NCBI GenBank assembly: GCA_949710005.1
Contig: OX453274.1
Location: forward strand, 13,888,831-13,952,830
Source: Ricordea florida
Taxonomy: Eukaryota > Cnidaria > Anthozoa > Corallimorpharia > Ricordeidae
DNA: 64,000 bases
Direction: 5' to 3'
In this document: positions 41,966-56,318 of the stretch, one piece after another
Numbering within the stretch: position 1 is the first letter of the stretch
Layout: every line of letters begins with the position of its first letter
Notes under the pieces: model-generated
The model's database searches: none
What the model saw: only the letters and a program-made list of their open reading frames with translations
Told to the model about the DNA's origin: nothing
Made by a program: the position numbers and the translations under genes

Positions 41966-42580
41966 CTTTTTATTTATTTATTTATTTATTTATTTACGCC
42001 ACATTTACAAGCATGATATAGTTAGACTAATTATATGCCCTTTTTAATTAATATATTTATTAAGACAAAAGAGGAAAGCTTACTATAAACAGAGGAAACA
42101 AGGAACATGGAAGAAAATTGCTTTTTAGAAGGATCGTGTAATACTGAAAAAAAAAATACTGGAAGAGAGCTCTTTTAAACAATCATTTTGTTGATTTTTG
42201 ACAAATGAAAAGAGGAATAGCATTCAAGTAACAACAACCGATTGCTGTTGGGCAGAATTTGCTTATGCTTATTCTGAAGGAACTAGAATTGAGATTCTGC
42301 AGGAATGCAATTCGAGTGCCGTAATTATGTTGCTCAGATACTAGAGATAGGGTGAAAATGGACGGCTTTCCGTCTAAGATGTGATCATAAATTAGTTGGC
42401 GGTATAAAATTTCAGGAAATGTCAGGAAGCTTGATAAGACCAAGGTTTGCGTAATGAGGAGTAACATGATCACAGAGTGCGTCATTATTTATGATTTTAA
42501 CTGCTTTGTTCTGTAACTTAACCAATTGAGCTAGAGGTGTTTCATTATTATTTCCCCACAGCCAGTTTCCAAGCTATCCG
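41966..42580 (-). pseudogene. 3' end of a LINE (ORF2 C-terminus, 3' UTR, (TAAA)n tail)
   Basis: On the - strand, WGNNNETPLAQLVKLQNKAV and NLGLIKLPDI, then (after a frameshift near 42410) the C-terminal block with QLIYDHILDG and EQHNYGTR. This is the conserved region downstream of the reverse transcriptase in CR1/L2-type LINEs. The ORF stops at 42183. About 190 bases of 3' UTR end in a (TAAA)7-like tail (41966-41996), as expected for this clade. 5'-truncated. The stretch 39893-41965 shows nothing I can name. Confidence 0.65.
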
Positions 42581-42679
42581 TTTTTATGCGTGCTAGGCAA
42601 GCTAGCTCGCACTTATGTCATAGAAATTGGAAAAAGGAGTAATGTGGTGTAGTCCGTAACTACCACGGTGCGCGGAGTT

Positions 42680-42689
42680 CCTCAATAAC
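42680..42689. other. Target-site duplication of foldback element 1, left (CCTCAATAAC)
   Basis: The same 10 bases lie directly outside the right end at 52045-52054. MULE-type transposases give 9-10 bp. Confidence 0.6.
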
Positions 42690-42764
42690 GGTCAGTACGT
42701 GGTGTAAGCATCATATAGTGGTTCACCGTTAGTAAATATATGGCATACAATGCTCTCCATAGCC

Positions 42765-45700
42765 ATAAACAGCCCTACATAGCCCTACATAGCCCAAAAC
42801 AGCAATACATAACCATACATAGCCCTACACAGCCACACATAGCCCTACATAGGCATACATAGCCCTAAATAGGCATACATAGCCCTACGTAGCCCTACAT
42901 AGCTCTACATAGCCCTACACAGCCATACACAGCAATATACAGCCATACACAGCCCTACGTAGGCCTACACAGCCCAACGTAGGCCTACATAGGCATACAT
43001 AGCCCTAAATAGCAATACATAGCCCTACATATCCCTACATAGGCATACAAAGCCCTACATACCCCTACATAACCATACACAGCCATACATAGCCAAACAT
43101 AGCCATACATAGCCATACAAAGCCATACATAGCCCTATATAGACATACATTGGCATACATAGCCATACATAGCCACATATAGCCATACATAGCCATACAC
43201 AGCCATACACAACCATACACAGCCATACACAGCCCTATATAGGCATACATAGGCATACATAGCCATACAGAGCCATACTTGGCAATACATAGCCCTACAT
43301 AGCCAGAGAGAGCCATACATAGCCCTACATATCCCTATATAGCCACACACAGCTATACATAGCCATACAAAGCCATATATAGCCAAACATAGCGCTACAT
43401 AGCCCTACATAGCCCTACATAGCCCTACATAGCCATACACAGCCATACATAACCATACATAAGCCTACACAGCCATACATAGCCCTACATAGCCCTACAT
43501 AGCCGTATATAGCCATACATAGACAAACAAAGCCATACATAGCCCTACATAGCAATACATAGGGATACATAACCCCACATAGCCCTACACAGCCATACAT
43601 AACCAAAAATAGGCCTAAACAGCCATAAATAGCCCTACATAGCCCTACATAGCCATATATAGCCATACATAGACATACACAGCCATACATAGCCCTACAT
43701 AGGCATATATAGCTTTACATAGCCATACACAGCCATACATAACCATACATAGCTATACATAGCCATACAGAGAAATACATAGCCCTACATAGCCCTACAT
43801 ATGCATAAAGAGCCCTACTTAGTCATACATAGCCATACATAGCCATATATAGCCATACACAGCCAGACATAGCCCAACATAGCCCTATATAGCCCTACAT
43901 AGCCATACATAGCCCTACATAGGCAGACAGAGCCCTACATAGCCATACATAGCCCTACATAGCCCTATATAGGAATACACATCCATACATAGCCCTACAT
44001 AGCCCTACATAGGCATACATAGCCACACATAGCCATACATAGCCCTACATAGCTCTACATAGCCCTAGATAGCCAGTCACAGCCAAACATAGCCATACAA
44101 GGCCATACACAGCCATACCTAACCCTACACAGGTCTAGACAGGCTCACAAAGACATACGTAGCCCTACATAGCCTTACATAGCCCTACATTGCTCCACAT
44201 AGCCATACATAACCATACATAGCCCTAAAGAGCCATACATACCCATTCACAGCCACACACAGCCATACATCGGCCTATATAGGCATACATATGCATACAT
44301 AGCCCTACATAGCCATACACAGCCATACATAGCCATACATAGCCATACACAGCCCTGCATAGCCCTACACAGCCCTACATAGCCATACACAACCATACAT
44401 ACAAGTACATAGCCATACACAGCCATGCATAGCCCTACATAGCCATAAAGAGTCCTACATAGCCATACACAGCCACAAATTGCCATACATAGCCATACAT
44501 AGCCCTACATAGGCATACACAGCCTTACATAGGCATACACATCAATACATAGCCCTACATAGCCCTACATAGCCCTACATAGCCCTACATAGCCATACAT
44601 AGCCATACATAGCCATACATAGCCCTACATAGACATACACAGCCCTACATAGCCATACATAGCCCTACATAGCCCTATATAGGAATACACATCCATACAT
44701 AGCCCTACATAGGCCTACATAGCCCTACATAGCCCTACACAGCCCTACACAGCCTTACATAGCCTTACACAGCCTTACATAGCCATACATAGCGCTACAT
44801 AACCATACATAACCCTACACAGCCATAGATAGCCCAAGATAGACGTATATAGGCATACATAGCCATACATAGCTATACATCAACCTAGATAGCCCTACAT
44901 AGCCGTACACAGCCATACACAGCCCTACACAGCGCTACATAGCCCTACATAGCCCTACATAGCCATACATATCCCTACATAGGCATACATAGCCTTAAAT
45001 AGGCATAGACATCAATACATAGCCCTACATAGCCATACATAGCCCTACATAGCCATACATAGCCCTACATAGACATACACAGCCCTACATAGCCATACAT
45101 AGCCCTACATAGCCCTATATAGGAATACACATCCATACATAGCCCTAAATAGCCCTACATAGGCATACATAGCCATACATAGCCCTACACAGCCCTACAT
45201 AGCCACACATAGCCATACATAGCCCTACATAGCTCTACATAGCCCTAGATAGCCAGTCACAGCCAAACATAGCCATACAAGGCCATACGCAGCCATACCT
45301 AACCCTACACAGGTCTAGACAGGCTCACAAAGGCATACGTAGCTCTACATAGCCTTACATAGTCCTACATTGCCCTACATAGCCATACATAACCATACAT
45401 AGCCCTACAGAGCCATAGATACCCATTCACAGCCATACACAGCCATACATCGGCCTATATAGGCATACATAGGCATACATAGCCCTACATAGCCATACAC
45501 AGCCATACATAGCCATACATAGCCATACACAGCCATACGTAGCCCTACAGTGGCCTACATAACCATACATAGGCATACATAGCCCTACATATCCATACGT
45601 AGCCATACATAGACATACACAGCCCTACATAGCCCTACACAGCCCTACATAGCCATACCCAACCATACATACAAGTACATAGCCATACACAGCCATACAT

Positions 45701-46885
45701 AACCCTACATAGCCATAAAGAGTCCTACATAGCCATACACAGCAACAAATAGCCATACATAGCCATACACAGCCATAGATAGCTCTAAAGAGGCCTACAT
45801 AAGCATTCATAGGCATACACAGCCATACATAGCACTCTATAACCCTACATAGGCATACTTAGGCATACATAGGCCTACATAGGCATACATAGGCCTACAT
45901 TGCCATACATAGCCCTACATAGCCGTGAATAGCCCCACACAGCCATACACAGCCATACACAGCCATACATAGGCCTACACAGCTCTACATATCCCTACCT
46001 AGCCCTACATAGGCATACTTAGGCATACATAGCCATACATAGCCATACACAGCCATAAATAGCCCTACACAACCATAGATAGCCCTACATAGGCCTACAT
46101 AATCCTACATAGCCATATATAGCCATACATAGCCATACATAGTCCTACGTAGCCCTACATAGCCGTACACAGCCATACACAGCACTACACAGCGCTACAT
46201 AGCACAACAAAGCGGCACACAGCATACATAGCTATACATAGCCATACATAGCCAATCACAGCCATACATAGCCCTACAGAGGCATACATAGTCATACATA
46301 AACATACACAGCCCTACATAGCCATAACGAGCCCTACATAAAAATACACAGCCCTACTTAGCCATACACAGCCCTACATAGGCCTACATAGCCCTACATA
46401 GCCCTACATAGCCCTATACAGCCCTACACAGTCTTACATAGCCTTACACAGCCTTACATAGCCTTACATAGCGCTACATAACCATACATAACCCTACACA
46501 GCCATAGATAGCCCTACATAGACGTACACAGGCATACATAGCCATACATAGCTATACATCAACCTAGATAGCCCTACATAGCCGTACACAGCCATACACA
46601 GCCCTACACAGCGCTACATAGCCCTACATAGCCATACATAGCCATGCATAGCCCTGCATAGGCAAACACAGCCTTACATAGGCATACACATTAATACATA
46701 GCCCTACATAGCCCTACATAGCCCTACATAGCCATACATAGCCCTACATAGCCATACATAGCCCTACATAGACATACACAGCCATACATAGCCATACATA
46801 GCCCTACAGAAGCCTACATAGGCCTACATAGCCCTACACAGCCATACACAGACTTACATAGCCATATACAGCCCTACATAGCCAT
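42765..46885. repeat. Left arm: degenerate 10-bp minisatellite (AGCCMTACAT)n
   Basis: About 410 units with frequent single-base variants. Higher-order copies exist: a block at about 44051-44180 with rare variants (AGCCAGTCAC, GGTCTAGACA) recurs at 45231-45360, an offset of 1180. The period is almost strictly 10, so reading frames of 60-100 codons arise on the - strand without being genes. Confidence 0.95.
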
Positions 46886-47194
46886 ACATAGACTTATTTA
46901 CACAATTCTACATTTCCCGTTGGGAGCACCTGATAAATAAAGGAAGCCTGGACTTGTTTTTTTGGCGCCCCAGGTAGTAAAGTATGTGGTTGGACTGTCA
47001 AATGCGAATTTTATAAATAACTATCCAGAACCTGTTTTCCATTACAACGAGGTATAGCTACGCGGTGTAAAAGTAATTGCAACCCAAACGTTACAGAGAC
47101 GACCCCTGGCAGCACAAATGTATGGTCGAAAATAACTTAAAGCGAGACAAATATAGATAATTTACATCACTAAGGGAAACTATGAGCATCCCGT

Positions 47195-49796
47195 TAACTT
47201 TTATGTATGGCTATGTAGGCCTACGTATGGCTGTGTATGCCTATGTGTGGCTGTGTATGCCTATTTATGGCTATGTAGGGCTATGTAGGGCTATGTATGC
47301 CAATGTATGGCTATGTATGGCTATGTAGAGCTATGTATGACTATATAGGGCTCTGTATGGCTATCTATGCTTATGTATGGCTGTTTAGGGCTCTGTATGG
47401 GTATGTAGGGCTGTGTATGGCTATGTATGGCTATGTAAGGCTATGTATGGCTATGTATGACTATGTAGGACTATGTATGGCTATGAACGGCTATGTATGC
47501 TTATGTAAGCTTATGTTAACCTATGTAGGGCTATGTATGGCTGTGTAGGGCTATGTATGGCTATGTAGGGTTATGTATTGCTATGTATGGTTATGTATGG
47601 CTGCGTAGGACTTTGTAGGGCTATGTATGCCTATGTAGGGCTATGTAGGGCTATATAGGGCTGTGTATGGCAGTGTATGGCTGTGTAGGGCTATGTATGG
47701 CTATGTAGGGCTGGATATGGCTATGTAGGGCTATGTAGGGCGGTGTATGGCTGTTTAGGGCTATGTATGGCTATGTAAGGCTGTGTACGGCTTTGTAGGG
47801 CTATGTAGGCTTATATGGGGCTATGAATGGATATGTATGGCTATGTAGGGCTATGTATGCCTATGTAGGGCTATATAGGGCTACGTATGGCTATGTATGA
47901 CTGTGTATGGCAATGTAGGCCTATGCAGGGCTGTGTAGGGCTATGTAGCGCAATGTATGGCTACGTAGGGCTATGTATGGATATGTAGGGCTGTGTATGG
48001 CTATGTATTACTACGTAGGGCTATGTATGGCTATTTGGGGCTATGTATGGGTATGTAGGCCTATGTATGGCAATGTAGAGCTATGTATAGCTATGTATGG
48101 CTATGTATGGCTATGTAGGCCTATGTATGGCTATGTAGGGCTATCTATAGCTATGTATGGCTATATATGGTTATAAATGGCTATGTAGGGCTATGTAGGG
48201 CTATGTATGGCTATGTAGGGCTATGTAGGGCTATGTATGCCAATGTATGGCTATGTATGGCTATGTAGAGCTAAGTATGACTATATAGGGCTCTGAAAGG
48301 CTATCTATGCTTATGTATGGCTGTGTAGGGCTCTGTATGGGTATGTAGGGCTGTGTATGGCTATGTATGGCTATGTAAGGCTATGTATGGCTATGTATGG
48401 CTATTTATGACTATGTAGGACTATGTATGGCTATGAACGGCTATGTATGCTTATGTAAGCCTATGTTAACCTATGTAGGGCTATGTATGGCTGTGTAGGG
48501 CTATGTATGGCTATGTAGGGTTATGTATTGCTATGTATGGTTATGTATGGCTGCGTAGGACTTTGTAGGGCTATGTATGCCTATTTAGGGCTATGTAGGG
48601 CTATATAGGGCTGTGTATGGCAGTGTATGGCTGTGTAGGGCTATATATGGCTATGTAGGGCTGGGTATGGCTATGTAGGGCTATGTAGGGCGGTGTATGG
48701 CTGTGTAGGGCTATGTATGGCTATGTAAGGCTGTGTACGGCTTTGTAGTGCTATGTAGGCTTATATGGGGCTATGAAGGGATATGTATGGCTATGTAGGG
48801 CTATGTATGCCTATGTAGGGCTATATAGGGCTACGTATGGCTATGTATGGCTGTGTATGGCAATGTAGGCCTATGTAGGGCTGTGTAGGGCTATGTAGCG
48901 CTATGTATGGCTACGTAGGGCTATGTATGGCTATGTAGGGCTGTGTATGGCTATGTATTACTACGTAGGGCTATGTATGGCTATTTGGGGCTATGTATGG
49001 GTATGTAGGCCTATGTATGGCTATGTAGAGCTATGTATAGCTATGTATGGCTATGTATGGGTATGTAGGCCTATGTATGGCTATGTAGAGCTATGTATAG
49101 CTATGTATGGCTATGTATGGCTATGTAGGCCTATGTATGGCTATGTAAGGCTATGTATAGCTATGTATGGCTATATATGGTTATAAATGGCTATGTAGGG
49201 CTATGTAGGGCTATGTATGGCTATGTAGGGCTATGTATGGCTGTGTATGGCTATGTATGGTTGTGTATGGCTGTGTAGGGCTATGTTGGATTATGTAAGC
49301 CTATTTAGGGCTATTTAGGGCTATATAGGGCTGTATATGGCTGTGTATGGCTGGGTATAGCTATGTAGGGCTATGTAAGCCTAAGTATGCCTATGTAGGG
49401 CTATGTAGGGCTATTTATGGCCGTGTATGTCTATGTATGCCTATGCAGGCCTATTTAGGGCTTTGTATTCTTGTGTATGGCTATGTAGGGCAATGTAGGT
49501 CTATGTATAGCTGTGTATGGCTATGTAGGGCTATGTAGGGCTATTTATGGCTACGTATAGCTATGTAGGGCTATGCATGCCTATGTATACCTATGTAGGG
49601 CTATGTAGGGCTATGTACAGTTGCGTATGGCTATGTATCTCTATGTATGGCTGTGTAGGGCTATATAGGGCTATGGATGGCGATGTATCGCTATGTATGG
49701 CTATGTATGGCTATGTATGGCTATGTATGCCTATGTAGGGCTATGTAGGGCTATGTATGGCTGTGTATGCTTATGTAGGGCTATGGATGGCTATGT
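47195..49796. repeat. Right arm: inverse 10-bp minisatellite (ATGTAKGGCT)n
   Basis: Inverse complement of the left arm. It contains a 940-bp higher-order duplication: the block beginning GCCAATGTATGGCTATGT at about 47299 recurs at about 48239 with the same rare variants and a few substitutions. Confidence 0.95.
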
Positions 49797-49930
49797 AGAT
49801 AGATAGATAGACGTCTTTATTTAAAAATGTACAAAAGAAATACATTACTCAGGGTGGTCCAATCAGAGAGCTATAAAAGCAACCCTGCTATCAACTGGAG
49901 CCCTGAGGTTAATTCATGCCTAGATAAATT
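49797..49930 (-). mobile_element. 5'-truncated LINE 3' end inserted in the array
   Basis: On the - strand the sequence ends AATAAAGACG followed by (ATCT)n, a typical polyadenylation signal plus microsatellite tail of CR1/L2-like LINEs. Only about 130 bases are present, and the 10-bp array continues on both sides. Confidence 0.6.
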
Positions 49931-50076
49931 TATGTAGGGCTATGTATGGCTGTGTTGGGCTATGTATGGCTATGTATGGCTATGTATGGCTATGTATGGC
50001 TATGTATGGCTGTGTAGGGTTATGTATGGCTATGTATGCCTATGTATGCTTATGTAGGCCTATGTAGTTCTATTTA

Positions 50077-51488
50077 TAATACAGTCCCGATACTACGCGC
50101 GATATGATTGGTCCAAACAGCGTCATTTATCAGAGTATAAAAGACGGTACTCGCGTCATCCCCCAGCTTTGCGCAGTGAAAAAGTGGCGGAATTTTTCAA
50201 AGAGTTTACTAGCTTTTTATAAAATATTCTGAACGAGGTCGAACAAAGCATCCCTTACACTTAAAAGAATGCGAAGATGAGTAGCTCTAGGAAAATGTAG
50301 ATATAGAGACCGAGTTAAGCAACTAAGTCAGCACTTGTAAAAATAGGGAGTTAATTTAAGAAAAACAGGACTACGACATCAACCAGGAAACCATCAAACA
50401 ATGGCGTTTTTGAATGAAACAATAAAATTGCCGGGCAAAATACAGTTTGGTTGATTTCAGTGCCAAGGTATGCAAAAGAAATATGTGAAGTGACCAATTT
50501 TCAAGTCTTCTTCGCTGAAGACGTGAATGTTGACGGCAAAAATTCGAAATGGACTGCAAACGGACTAAGTGGAAAATTCTACAGTTTCAAAGAAAAATGT
50601 AAACGATATGAAACTTGCCTACCGTCAAAAGTACAAGAGGAAGACAAGTCCACTTTCGCACTGGTACAGTACTCGGCGTTGTAGTCTTGGTTGCTTAATT
50701 TGAGCTCCCTTACGTCCCAGTTAGTAAAAACGACAGACAGTACGAATCAAACACACAGAAATTTGTCGAATTCATCTCTCCACAACATTATCATTAAAGC
50801 ACAGACTAAAAACACAAAAGAAACAGAAGTTCTCGCATTGACATAAACTGAGCGTTGTCCATTTAGAAAACATGGCACACTGTCTTTAGTTTCAGCAACA
50901 AGCTAAGCAGTTCGTCTTGTTTGTTTTCGTCTGCTAAATTCCACAAATGGGTTTTTCCTTTTATTGTCTTCATGGGCCATAATTTAACTGGATTTCGATT
51001 AATTTAAGACTTGAGAATGTTTAAAAATATCTTGACTGAGCTGTAAAAATCTCACGTTCAAAAACTTTTCAGTGCTTTGCGTTCGAACTTTGATGGTTTG
51101 ACAGCCTTTGTCGTTTGAACCAATGAGAGTGTTGGACGTATTCTTACAAGCTCGCTGATTGGCCCAAATTGCTGTACTTTATCAGAGAATAAAGGAGAGT
51201 GCTGACGACATTCAGCCCGCGCGCTGAAAAAAAAACATTTGGAGTTGATCGAAAACAAAAGTTCGTGTTTGCGAAATATCGCAAGTTCTTCATTATAAAA
51301 CAAATAAATAAGCCTCCTCTGGGCTTTGTTCTGTTATAAAGCACTTAGGAGGTGACGAGAGCACTCAAGAAGTAGGGAAAAACACTCGCCTGCGGCTCGT
51401 GTTTCCCCCTACACTTCTTTCGTGCTTTCGTCACCTCCTGCGTGCTTTATAACAGAACAAAGCCCAGAAGAAGCTTAATTATTAGTCA
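50077..51488. other. Unique insertion within the right arm
   Basis: 1.4 kb of non-array DNA separating array pieces. Two internally similar A/T-rich promoter-like segments recur in direct orientation (about 50110-50175 and 51153-51225: GATTGGYCCAAA, then TTATCAGAG and ATAAA), which could be remnants of terminal direct repeats. The 77-aa frame at 50451 shows no family. The MITE at 51310-51475 lies at its right side. Confidence 0.4.
51310..51475. mobile_element. 166-bp palindromic MITE
   Basis: CTGGGCTTTGTTCTGTTATA near 51320 is inverted at the right end (TATAACAGAACAAAGCCCAG to about 51467). A second inner pair (GGAGGTGACGA / TCGTCACCTCC-like) makes it nearly a full hairpin. Confidence 0.75.
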
Positions 51489-52044
51489 AGTATGGCTCTG
51501 TATGGCTATGTAGGGCTATGTATGCCTATGTATGCTAGTTTAGGCCTATGTAGGGATATGTATGGCTCTGTATGGCTATGTATGGCTATGTAGGGTTATA
51601 TATGCCTAAGTATGGTTACGTAGGGCTATGTAGGGCTATGTATGGCTGTGTATGCCTATGCATGCCTATGTAGGCCTATGTAGTGCTATGTATGGCTGTG
51701 TATGGCTATGTATGGCTAAGGATGGCTGTGTATGGCTATGTAGGGCTAGGTAGGGCTATGTATGGCTGTGTATGGCTATGTATTGCTATGTACGGCTATG
51801 TAGGGCAATGTATGGCTATGTATGGATTAGTATGGCTATGTAGGGCTATGTGTGGCTATATAGGGCTATGCATGGCTGTGTAGGGCTATGCATGGTTATG
51901 TATGGCTGTGTAGCGCTATGTAGGGCTATGTAGGGCTATGTAGGGCTATTAGGGCTATGTATGGCTGTGTGTGGCTATGGAGAGAAATGTATGTCATTTA
52001 TTCACTAACGGCAACCACTATATGATGCTTACACCACGTACCTA

Positions 52045-52054
52045 CCTCAATAAC
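52045..52054. other. Target-site duplication of foldback element 1, right (CCTCAATAAC)
   Basis: Exact direct copy of 42680-42689, adjoining the right terminus. Confidence 0.6.
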
Positions 52055-52154
52055 AGAAGACCGCTTTCACGATCGGACGCAAAATATAGGTAAGTACGTG
52101 GTGTAAGCATCATATGGTGGCTCCCCGTTAGTAAGTATATGGCATACATTGCCC

Positions 52155-53945
52155 TCTATAGCCATACACAGCCATACATAGCCCCATATAGCCCTACACA
52201 GCCATACATAACCATACATAGTCATACATAGCCCTACCTAGCAATACAAAGCCCTACATAACCATACATAGCCATACACAGCCATACATAGCACTATAAG
52301 CCTACATAGCCATACAGAGCCATACATAGCCATACATAGCCCTACATAGCCATGCACAGCCATACATATCCCTACAGAGCCATATACAACCATACATAGC
52401 CCTACATAGGCCTACATAGCCATACACAGCCATACATACCCATACACAGCCACACATAGCCATACACAGCCCTACATAGCCATACATACACCTCCATAGC
52501 GCTACACAGCCACACACAGCCATACACAACCCTATATAGTCCTACACAGCTATACATAGCCATACATAGGCCTACATAGCCATACACAGCCATACATAGC
52601 CATACACAGCCATACATAGCAATACACAGCCCTACATAGCAATCGATAGCCCTACATAGCCATACATAGCCCTTTACATAGCCCTACACAGCCATACATA
52701 GCCTTACATAGCCATAAACAGCCATACATATCTCTACATAGGCCTACATAACCATACATAGCCAAACACAGCCATACACAACCCTACATAGCCCTACATA
52801 GCCCTACATAAGCATACACAGCCCTACATACCCATACATAGACCTACATAGCCCTACACAGCCATACATAGCCCTACATAGAAATACGTACCCATAACTA
52901 GCCCTACACAGCCACACACAGCCATACACAACCCTACATAGCCCTACATAGCCATACATAGCCCTCATAGCCATACACAGCCATACATAGCCCTAGAGAG
53001 GCCTACGTAGCCATACACAGCCACACATAGCCATACACAACCACACATAGCTCTACATAGGCCTACATAGCCATACACATCCATACATAGCCCTATACAG
53101 CCGTACATAACCGTATATAGCCATACAAAGCCCTACATAGCATTACATAGCCATACACAGCTATACATAGCCCTACATAGGCCTACATAGCCATACACAG
53201 ACATACAAAGCAATACACAGCCCTACATAGCCATAGATAGCCCTAGATAGCCATACATAGCTCACTACATAGCAATACATAGCCCTACATAGCCCTACGC
53301 AGGCCTACATAGCCATACATAGCCCTTCATAGCCATACACAGCCATACATAGCCCTACCTAGGCCTACATAACCATACATAGCCATACATAGCCATACCC
53401 AACCCTGCATAGCCCTACACAGCTATACATAGCCATACATAGGCCTACGTGATCCATACACAGTCATACATAGCCATATACAGCCATACATAGCAACACA
53501 CACCCCTACATAGCCATAGATAGACCTACATAGCCATACATAGCCCTACGTAGCCATAAACCGCCATACATATCCCTACATAGGCCTAAATAACCATACA
53601 TAGCTTTACATAGCCATACGCAACCATACATAGCCCTACATAGCCCTAGATAAGCATACATAGCCCTACATAGCCATACATAGACCTTCATAGCCCTAAA
53701 CAGCCATACATAGCCCTACATAGCCATATGTAGGGCTACATAGCCATACACAGCCATACACAGCCATACATAACCCTACATAGCCCTACATAGCCATACA
53801 CAGCCATACACAGTTCTACATGGCCATACATAGCCCTACATAACCCGGCATAGCCATACAAAGCCCTACGTCGCCCTACATAGCCCTTTATAGCCATACA
53901 TAGCCCCACATAGGCATACATAGAAAAGCCCTACATAGCCATTTA
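52155..53945. repeat. Left arm of foldback element 2, (AGCCMTACAT)n
   Basis: About 180 units of the 10-bp repeat with scattered indels, for example near 52290, 52965 and 53450. No genes. Confidence 0.95.
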
Positions 53946-54339
53946 TAAAATAACTAAGTTAGTATGCGCGCTCTGATTTGGCGAGAGTAATATATAAAGA
54001 TCGTTGTGGCGTCAAGATGTTTTGCTTTTCGTGCGGATATCATTCAGGCACGAATTTAAAAAACTTTTGCAGTTCAAAACTCGACAAGTTTACATTTTTC
54101 ACCCATTTCTTTGTCGGCTGAAACTTGTGTTAATTTCTCTTTGCTTAAACTGACATTTTAAGCGAGAAAAATCAGTACTTTAGAAAGCATCTTTTTGGAA
54201 AACAAAAACTGATTACAAGTGCAACACTTCGTGGACAAGACTTTGCGACTGGTAAGAGTTTATCTTTTAATTAGTGCCGTAAAAAGAGTGTTGCGTTTTT
54301 TCTCGTGAAATTTATTGTATAAAAGCAATGGAAAGCTTA

Positions 54340-54373
<34 letters not shown>

Positions 54374-55166
54374 GAGGCGTTGGGCGAATTCTTGAACACC
54401 AAGAACACCTAATTTAGATAAAAAATACCAGACACCCTCAGATTGAAGTAGCAATGAAATATTTTATTGGGATCATAGGCTATTATTTAACTCTGACAAG
54501 TACGTTACAACTCGTTTATGACCTTGGTCTTTTTTTTATCTAATAGTTCTTTTTCCAAACGTGTAAAATTATATGCTCTCTTATGTCGTAGTAAAAGTAA
54601 CAGCTGTACTCGTCAACTCATTTACAGCCAAACAGCCAAGTGCAATCTTTTATTATCATACACAGCCCTGGAAACTTGGACACATTGGGTCCGTTATTTA
54701 AACGAATTCCAACTTTGGCAGCAGCTTAGGAGACCTTTTGGACCTCCAAATCTCCTCCTTAGTGGGTTCTTTAAAGAAGACGAATGCTTTACTTGTCCAC
54801 GTTATATGCGCTACTGAAACTGTCGCAATAAAGGGTGTTTACATATAAAAGCGTTCACCAAACGAAAAATGGCATAAAACGCATTTTCTTAAGACTCTAC
54901 CTAAACGCCGTTTAAATTACTGACCCACTGTTTTACATATGGCCACACATAGCGCCGTGTCAATGTATCAATAGGCCAATTTCAAAAATACAACCCTACT
55001 ATTTGTTTTCCCTCCAACGTATTGCACATGCCTTGCTTTTTACTAGTTTCTTGAGGGAACAACAATCACACCCCAAGAAAAGTTAAAGCAATACTTATTC
55101 AAGCTTTTGTAGAGAAAACAAAGATTACTAAAAAGGCCTATCGAAAAAGGCCCATATTCAATTAGT
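53946..55166. other. Unique loop of foldback element 2
   Basis: 1.2 kb, A+T-rich, with TATA-like boxes (AATATATAAAG near 53992). The frame at 54518-54817 (99 aa) has no recognisable domain. If the element ever encoded something it is no longer visible. Confidence 0.5.
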
Positions 55167-56318
55167 AGGGCTATGTAGAGCGGTGTATGGCTGTGTATGG
55201 CTATGTAGGGCTATGTATGGCTATGTATGCCTATGTAGGCCTATGTAGGGCTATGTAGGGCTATGTATGGCTATGTAGTGCTATGTAGGGCTATGTATGG
55301 CTATGTATGGCTATTTATAGCTATGTAGGGCTATGTAGGGCTATGTAGGGCGGTGTATGGCTGTGTATGGCTATGTAGGGCTATGTATGCTATGTATGGC
55401 TATGTAGGGCTATGTATGCCTATGTATGCTTATGTTGGGCTATGTAGGGCTATGTATGGCTGTGTATGCTTATGTAGGGCTATGTATGGCTGCGTAGGGC
55501 TATGTATGGCTATGTATGGCTGTGCATGGCTATATAGGGCTATTTCGGGCTATGTAGGGGTATGTAGGGCTATGTATGGGTATGTATCGCTATGTGTGGC
55601 TATGTAGGGCTATGTATGGCTATGTAGGGCTATGTATGTCTATGTATGCCTATGTAGGGCTATGTCGGGCTATGGCTGGCTGTGTATGCCTATGTAGGGC
55701 TATGTATGCCTATGTAGGGCTATGTGTGGCTATGTAGGGCTATATATGGCTCTGTAGGGCTAGGTAGGGCTATGTATAGCTATGTAGGGCTATGTAGGGC
55801 TATGTAGGGCTGTGTATGGCTGTGTAGGGCTATGTAGGGCTATGTATGGCTGTGGATGCCTATGTAGGACTATGTATGGCTGTGTATGGCTATGTATGGC
55901 TATGTATTGCTGTGTATTGCTATGTAGGGCTTTGTAGGGCTTTGTAGGGCTATGTATGGCTATGTAGGGCTATATAGGGTTATGTATGGCGATGTATGGC
56001 TATGTATGGCTATGTAGGGCCTTGTATGCCTATGTATGCTTATAGTGGCCTATGTAGGGCTATGTAGGACTATGTATGGCTAGGTATGGCTATATATGGC
56101 TATGTAGGGCTAGGTATGCGTATGTATGCCTATGTAGGGCTATGTAGGGCTACGTATGGCTGTGTATGACTATGTAGGGCTATGTATGGCTATGTAGGGC
56201 TATGTATGGCTGTTTAGGGCTATGTATGGCTATGTATGGCTATTTAGGGCTATGTATGGCTATGTAGGGCTATGTAGGGTTGTGTATGGCTATGTATGGC
56301 TGTGTATGGCTATGGAGA
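55167..56318. repeat. Right arm of foldback element 2, (ATGTAKGGCT)n
   Basis: About 115 units, inverse to the left arm, ending in GGCTATGGAGAGCAATATAT, the same junction as in element 1. Confidence 0.95.

Larger units (their letters stand above)
42690..52044. mobile_element. Giant foldback element 1 (9.36 kb)
   Basis: The terminal segments are inverted repeats: ACGTGGTGTAAGCATCATAT near 42697 and its inverse near 52035, continuing through GTTAGT and CATAC..CTCTCCATAGCC. Inward lie very long arms of a 10-bp repeat: AGCCMTACAT orientation at 42765-46885, inverse orientation at 47195-49796, 49931-50076 and 51490-51985. The centre is a 0.3-kb unique loop (46886-47195) without a gene. The arms could pair over kilobases. 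No transposase ORF, so non-autonomous. The 10-bp flanking repeat suggests MULE-type mobilisation. Drosophila FB elements have a similar plan (TIRs built of short tandem repeats). Confidence 0.7.

Noticed and set aside
42765-46885. CRISPR array
   Set aside because: The period is 10 bp with no spacers, and the sequence is animal nuclear DNA.
50077-51488. LTR retrotransposon between the direct A/T-rich segments
   Set aside because: The direct similarity is short and patchy, and no gag/pol, primer-binding site or target duplication was seen.
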